A stretch of DNA of 64,000 nucleotides from Bacteroidales bacterium (GTDB taxonomy: Bacteria; Bacteroidota; Bacteroidia; Bacteroidales; F082), in the NCBI GenBank assembly GCA_030683155.1, contig JAUXMV010000024.1, forward strand, positions 1-64,000, given 5' to 3'. The translations under genes were made by a program, and so were the position numbers. How positions within the stretch are numbered: position 1 is the stretch's first letter; every line of letters begins with the position of its first letter. The notes below the pieces were generated by a model, which saw only the letters and a program-made list of their open reading frames with translations, was not told where the DNA came from and searched no databases. Shown here one piece after another: positions 62,726 to 64,000 of the stretch.

Positions 62726-63682
62726 ATGAAGATAGTTAACTTACCAACGCTGAAGGATATTCAGATTGCCCATGAAAGAATCAAGCCTTATATTCATCAA
62801 ACGCCTGTTTTAAGCTCTCAACAATTAAACGAGAAGTCAGGATCCAGGCTTTATTTTAAATGTGAAAACTTCCAGAAAGCAGGTGCTTTCAAGTCTCGGG
62901 GTGCGATGAATGCAATACTGAGCCTTAGTGAGGATGAAATCAATAAAGGAGTTGCTACACATTCAAGTGGCAACCACGCACAGGCGCTGGCACGAGCAGC
63001 AAAGATAATGAAAGTGCCTGCATATATTGTAATGCCTTCGACAGCTCCAAAAGTGAAAGTAGCTGCTGTTGAGCAATATGGCGGGAAAATCACCTTCTGT
63101 CAGCCAACACTTGAAGCACGCGAAAGCACACTCAATGCAATAATTGAGAAAACAGGAGCCACATTAATACATCCCTATAACGATTATTATATTATTGCTG
63201 GACAGGCAACAGCATGTCTGGAATTGATTTCCAAATGTCCGGATCTTGATATGATTTTATGTCCTGTTGGTGGGGGAGGGCTTTTGAGTGGAACTTTACT
63301 CAGCACCCGGTATTTGTCACCTGAGATAAAGGTCATTGCCTGCGAGCCAGAAGGCGCCAACGATACCTGGCAATCAGTTAAATCAGGAAAACTTATTCCA
63401 AGCCTGAGCCCCCAGACCATTGCTGATGGACTTTTAACATCTTTGGGTAGTCTGACATGGCCCATCATTAAGGAGCAGGTTCATGACGTGATTCTGGTAA
63501 ATGATCAACAGATTATTGAAGCAATGAAACTTGTTTGGGAAAGAATGAAAATTATTATTGAACCAAGTTCTGCAGTCCCGGTTGCTGTTGCTTTATCAGC
63601 AAGAGAAGAGTTAAAAGGTAAGAAAATAGGTATCATTCTTTCAGGGGGAAATATTGACCTGAATAAAATTCCATGGTTATGA
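62726..63682 (+). CDS. PLP-dependent threonine/serine dehydratase
   Basis: A 318-residue fold-type II PLP enzyme. The Lys that holds PLP is in QKAGAFKSRGA, the phosphate-binding Gly loop in HSSGNHAQALA and the tetraglycine in CPVGGGGLLSG. There is no C-terminal ACT regulatory domain, so it resembles catabolic threonine dehydratase or serine racemase rather than biosynthetic IlvA. It makes a 2-oxoacid and ammonia; threonine versus serine is not decided. Its stop overlaps the next gene's ATG. Confidence 0.92.
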   Translation: MKIVNLPTLKDIQIAHERIKPYIHQTPVLSSQQLNEKSGSRLYFKCENFQKAGAFKSRGAMNAILSLSEDEINKGVATHSSGNHAQALARAAKIMKVPAYIVMPSTAPKVKVAAVEQYGGKITFCQPTLEARESTLNAIIEKTGATLIHPYNDYYIIAGQATACLELISKCPDLDMILCPVGGGGLLSGTLLSTRYLSPEIKVIACEPEGANDTWQSVKSGKLIPSLSPQTIADGLLTSLGSLTWPIIKEQVHDVILVNDQQIIEAMKLVWERMKIIIEPSSAVPVAVALSAREELKGKKIGIILSGGNIDLNKIPWL

Positions 63683-64000
63683 AACAACAATTAGGTAAAC
63701 TATTTCTGATTCCAAGTCCACTTGGTGATACATCTGCAGAACTTGTCATGCCTGCAAAAGCAATACTAATGCTACATCAGCTAAATTATCTTATTGTTGA
63801 AGATTTGCGAACGGCCAGAAGGCTGCTTAGTAAAATAAAAATCAACAAACCTATTGACAGTATTACGTTTTTTGAATTGAATAAATATACCGCTGATGCC
63901 GATGCTGTAAAATTTTTGCAACCAATTGCTGAAGGTAACGATGTTGGTTTATTGTCAGAAGCGGGTTCTCCCTGTGTAGCTGATCCCGGGGCTGTCATCG
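63679..64000 (+). CDS. RsmI-like SAM-dependent methyltransferase (start only, cut by window end)
   Basis: The first 107 codons of a tetrapyrrole-methylase-fold protein. GKLFLIPSPLGDTS at the start, YLIVEDLRTARRLLSK and VGLLSEAGSPCVADPG match RsmI, which methylates C1402 of 16S rRNA, and its Bacteroidota paralogues of unknown target. The ATG overlaps the dehydratase stop (ATGA), so the genes are translationally coupled. The rest lies beyond the window. Confidence 0.85.
   Translation, partial: MKQQLGKLFLIPSPLGDTSAELVMPAKAILMLHQLNYLIVEDLRTARRLLSKIKINKPIDSITFFELNKYTADADAVKFLQPIAEGNDVGLLSEAGSPCVADPGAVI

Noticed and set aside
1-64000. CRISPR arrays, insertion sequences, prophage genes, rRNA and biosynthetic clusters
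   Set aside because: Reading both strands I saw no repeat-spacer array, transposase, phage structural gene, rRNA or multi-enzyme synthase.

Overview
The window is chromosomal DNA from a member of the Bacteroidota, most likely an anaerobic or fermentative lineage near the Bacteroidales. The evidence is: three secreted proteins with type A type-IX-secretion sorting tails, gldF and gldG, a TonB receptor paired with a DUF4249 lipoprotein, DUF4271 next to hemD, promoters of the TAnnTTTG type, and few Shine-Dalgarno sequences. The order-level placement is inference. No rRNA, insertion sequence, prophage or CRISPR array is visible. Most genes are ordinary core or lineage genes.

Layout. 1-9.7 kb: a cut-off gene tail, an outer-membrane barrel, nadE, an Fe-S assembly pair (NifU C-domain and Mrp/ApbC) followed by an FAD oxidoreductase, tatC, a small lipoprotein, an alpha/beta hydrolase, a queuosine-precursor transporter and a glutaryl-CoA-dehydrogenase-type enzyme. 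9.7-20.5 kb: a frameshifted zinc-ribbon relic, a type IX-exported endonuclease/phosphatase-fold protein, dnaK, a lipoprotein, panB, an RluA-type pseudouridine synthase, a large metallopeptidase/propeller/barrel protein, a Nim-like flavoprotein and a small lipoprotein. 20.5-27.5 kb, minus strand: pta, a divergent 3-hydroxyacyl-CoA dehydrogenase and ackA, then after a terminator gldF, gldG and a DUF4340 protein.

27.7-35 kb: DUF4271 and hemD, a hipBA toxin-antitoxin locus with a palindromic operator, an orphan promoter/terminator pair that may make a small RNA, tRNA-Arg(CCG), an MsbA-type ABC exporter and purB. 35-45 kb: a TonB receptor/DUF4249 pair, a barrel protein, a rhomboid protease, a small lipoprotein, an M14 peptidase behind a haem-binding protein, a DUF3667 protein and tRNA-Pro(GGG). 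45-54 kb: trxB, an operon of a dihydroorotate-dehydrogenase-like enzyme, a LOG-family protein and a retropepsin-like protease, a type IX-sorted FG-GAP protein, a sigma-54 activator without a DNA-binding domain, a small Lys/Cys-rich secreted protein, OsmC, a thioesterase and a lipoprotein. 54-64 kb: a type IX-sorted alpha-amylase, a GIN-domain/barrel protein, an EamA transporter, a YigZ protein, dnaA, a low-molecular-weight phosphatase, a Thr/Ser dehydratase and the start of an RsmI-like methyltransferase.

No clear multi-gene novel defence or biosynthetic system was found. The strongest leads are: the 3-hydroxyacyl-CoA dehydrogenase homologue between pta and ackA, which keeps the catalytic His/Glu but has lost the conserved Ser and Asn; the possible small RNA near 31.55-31.65 kb; the frameshifted zinc-ribbon gene near 9.8 kb; the helically phased TGTTAAY repeats before dnaA; and the metallopeptidase/propeller/barrel fusion.
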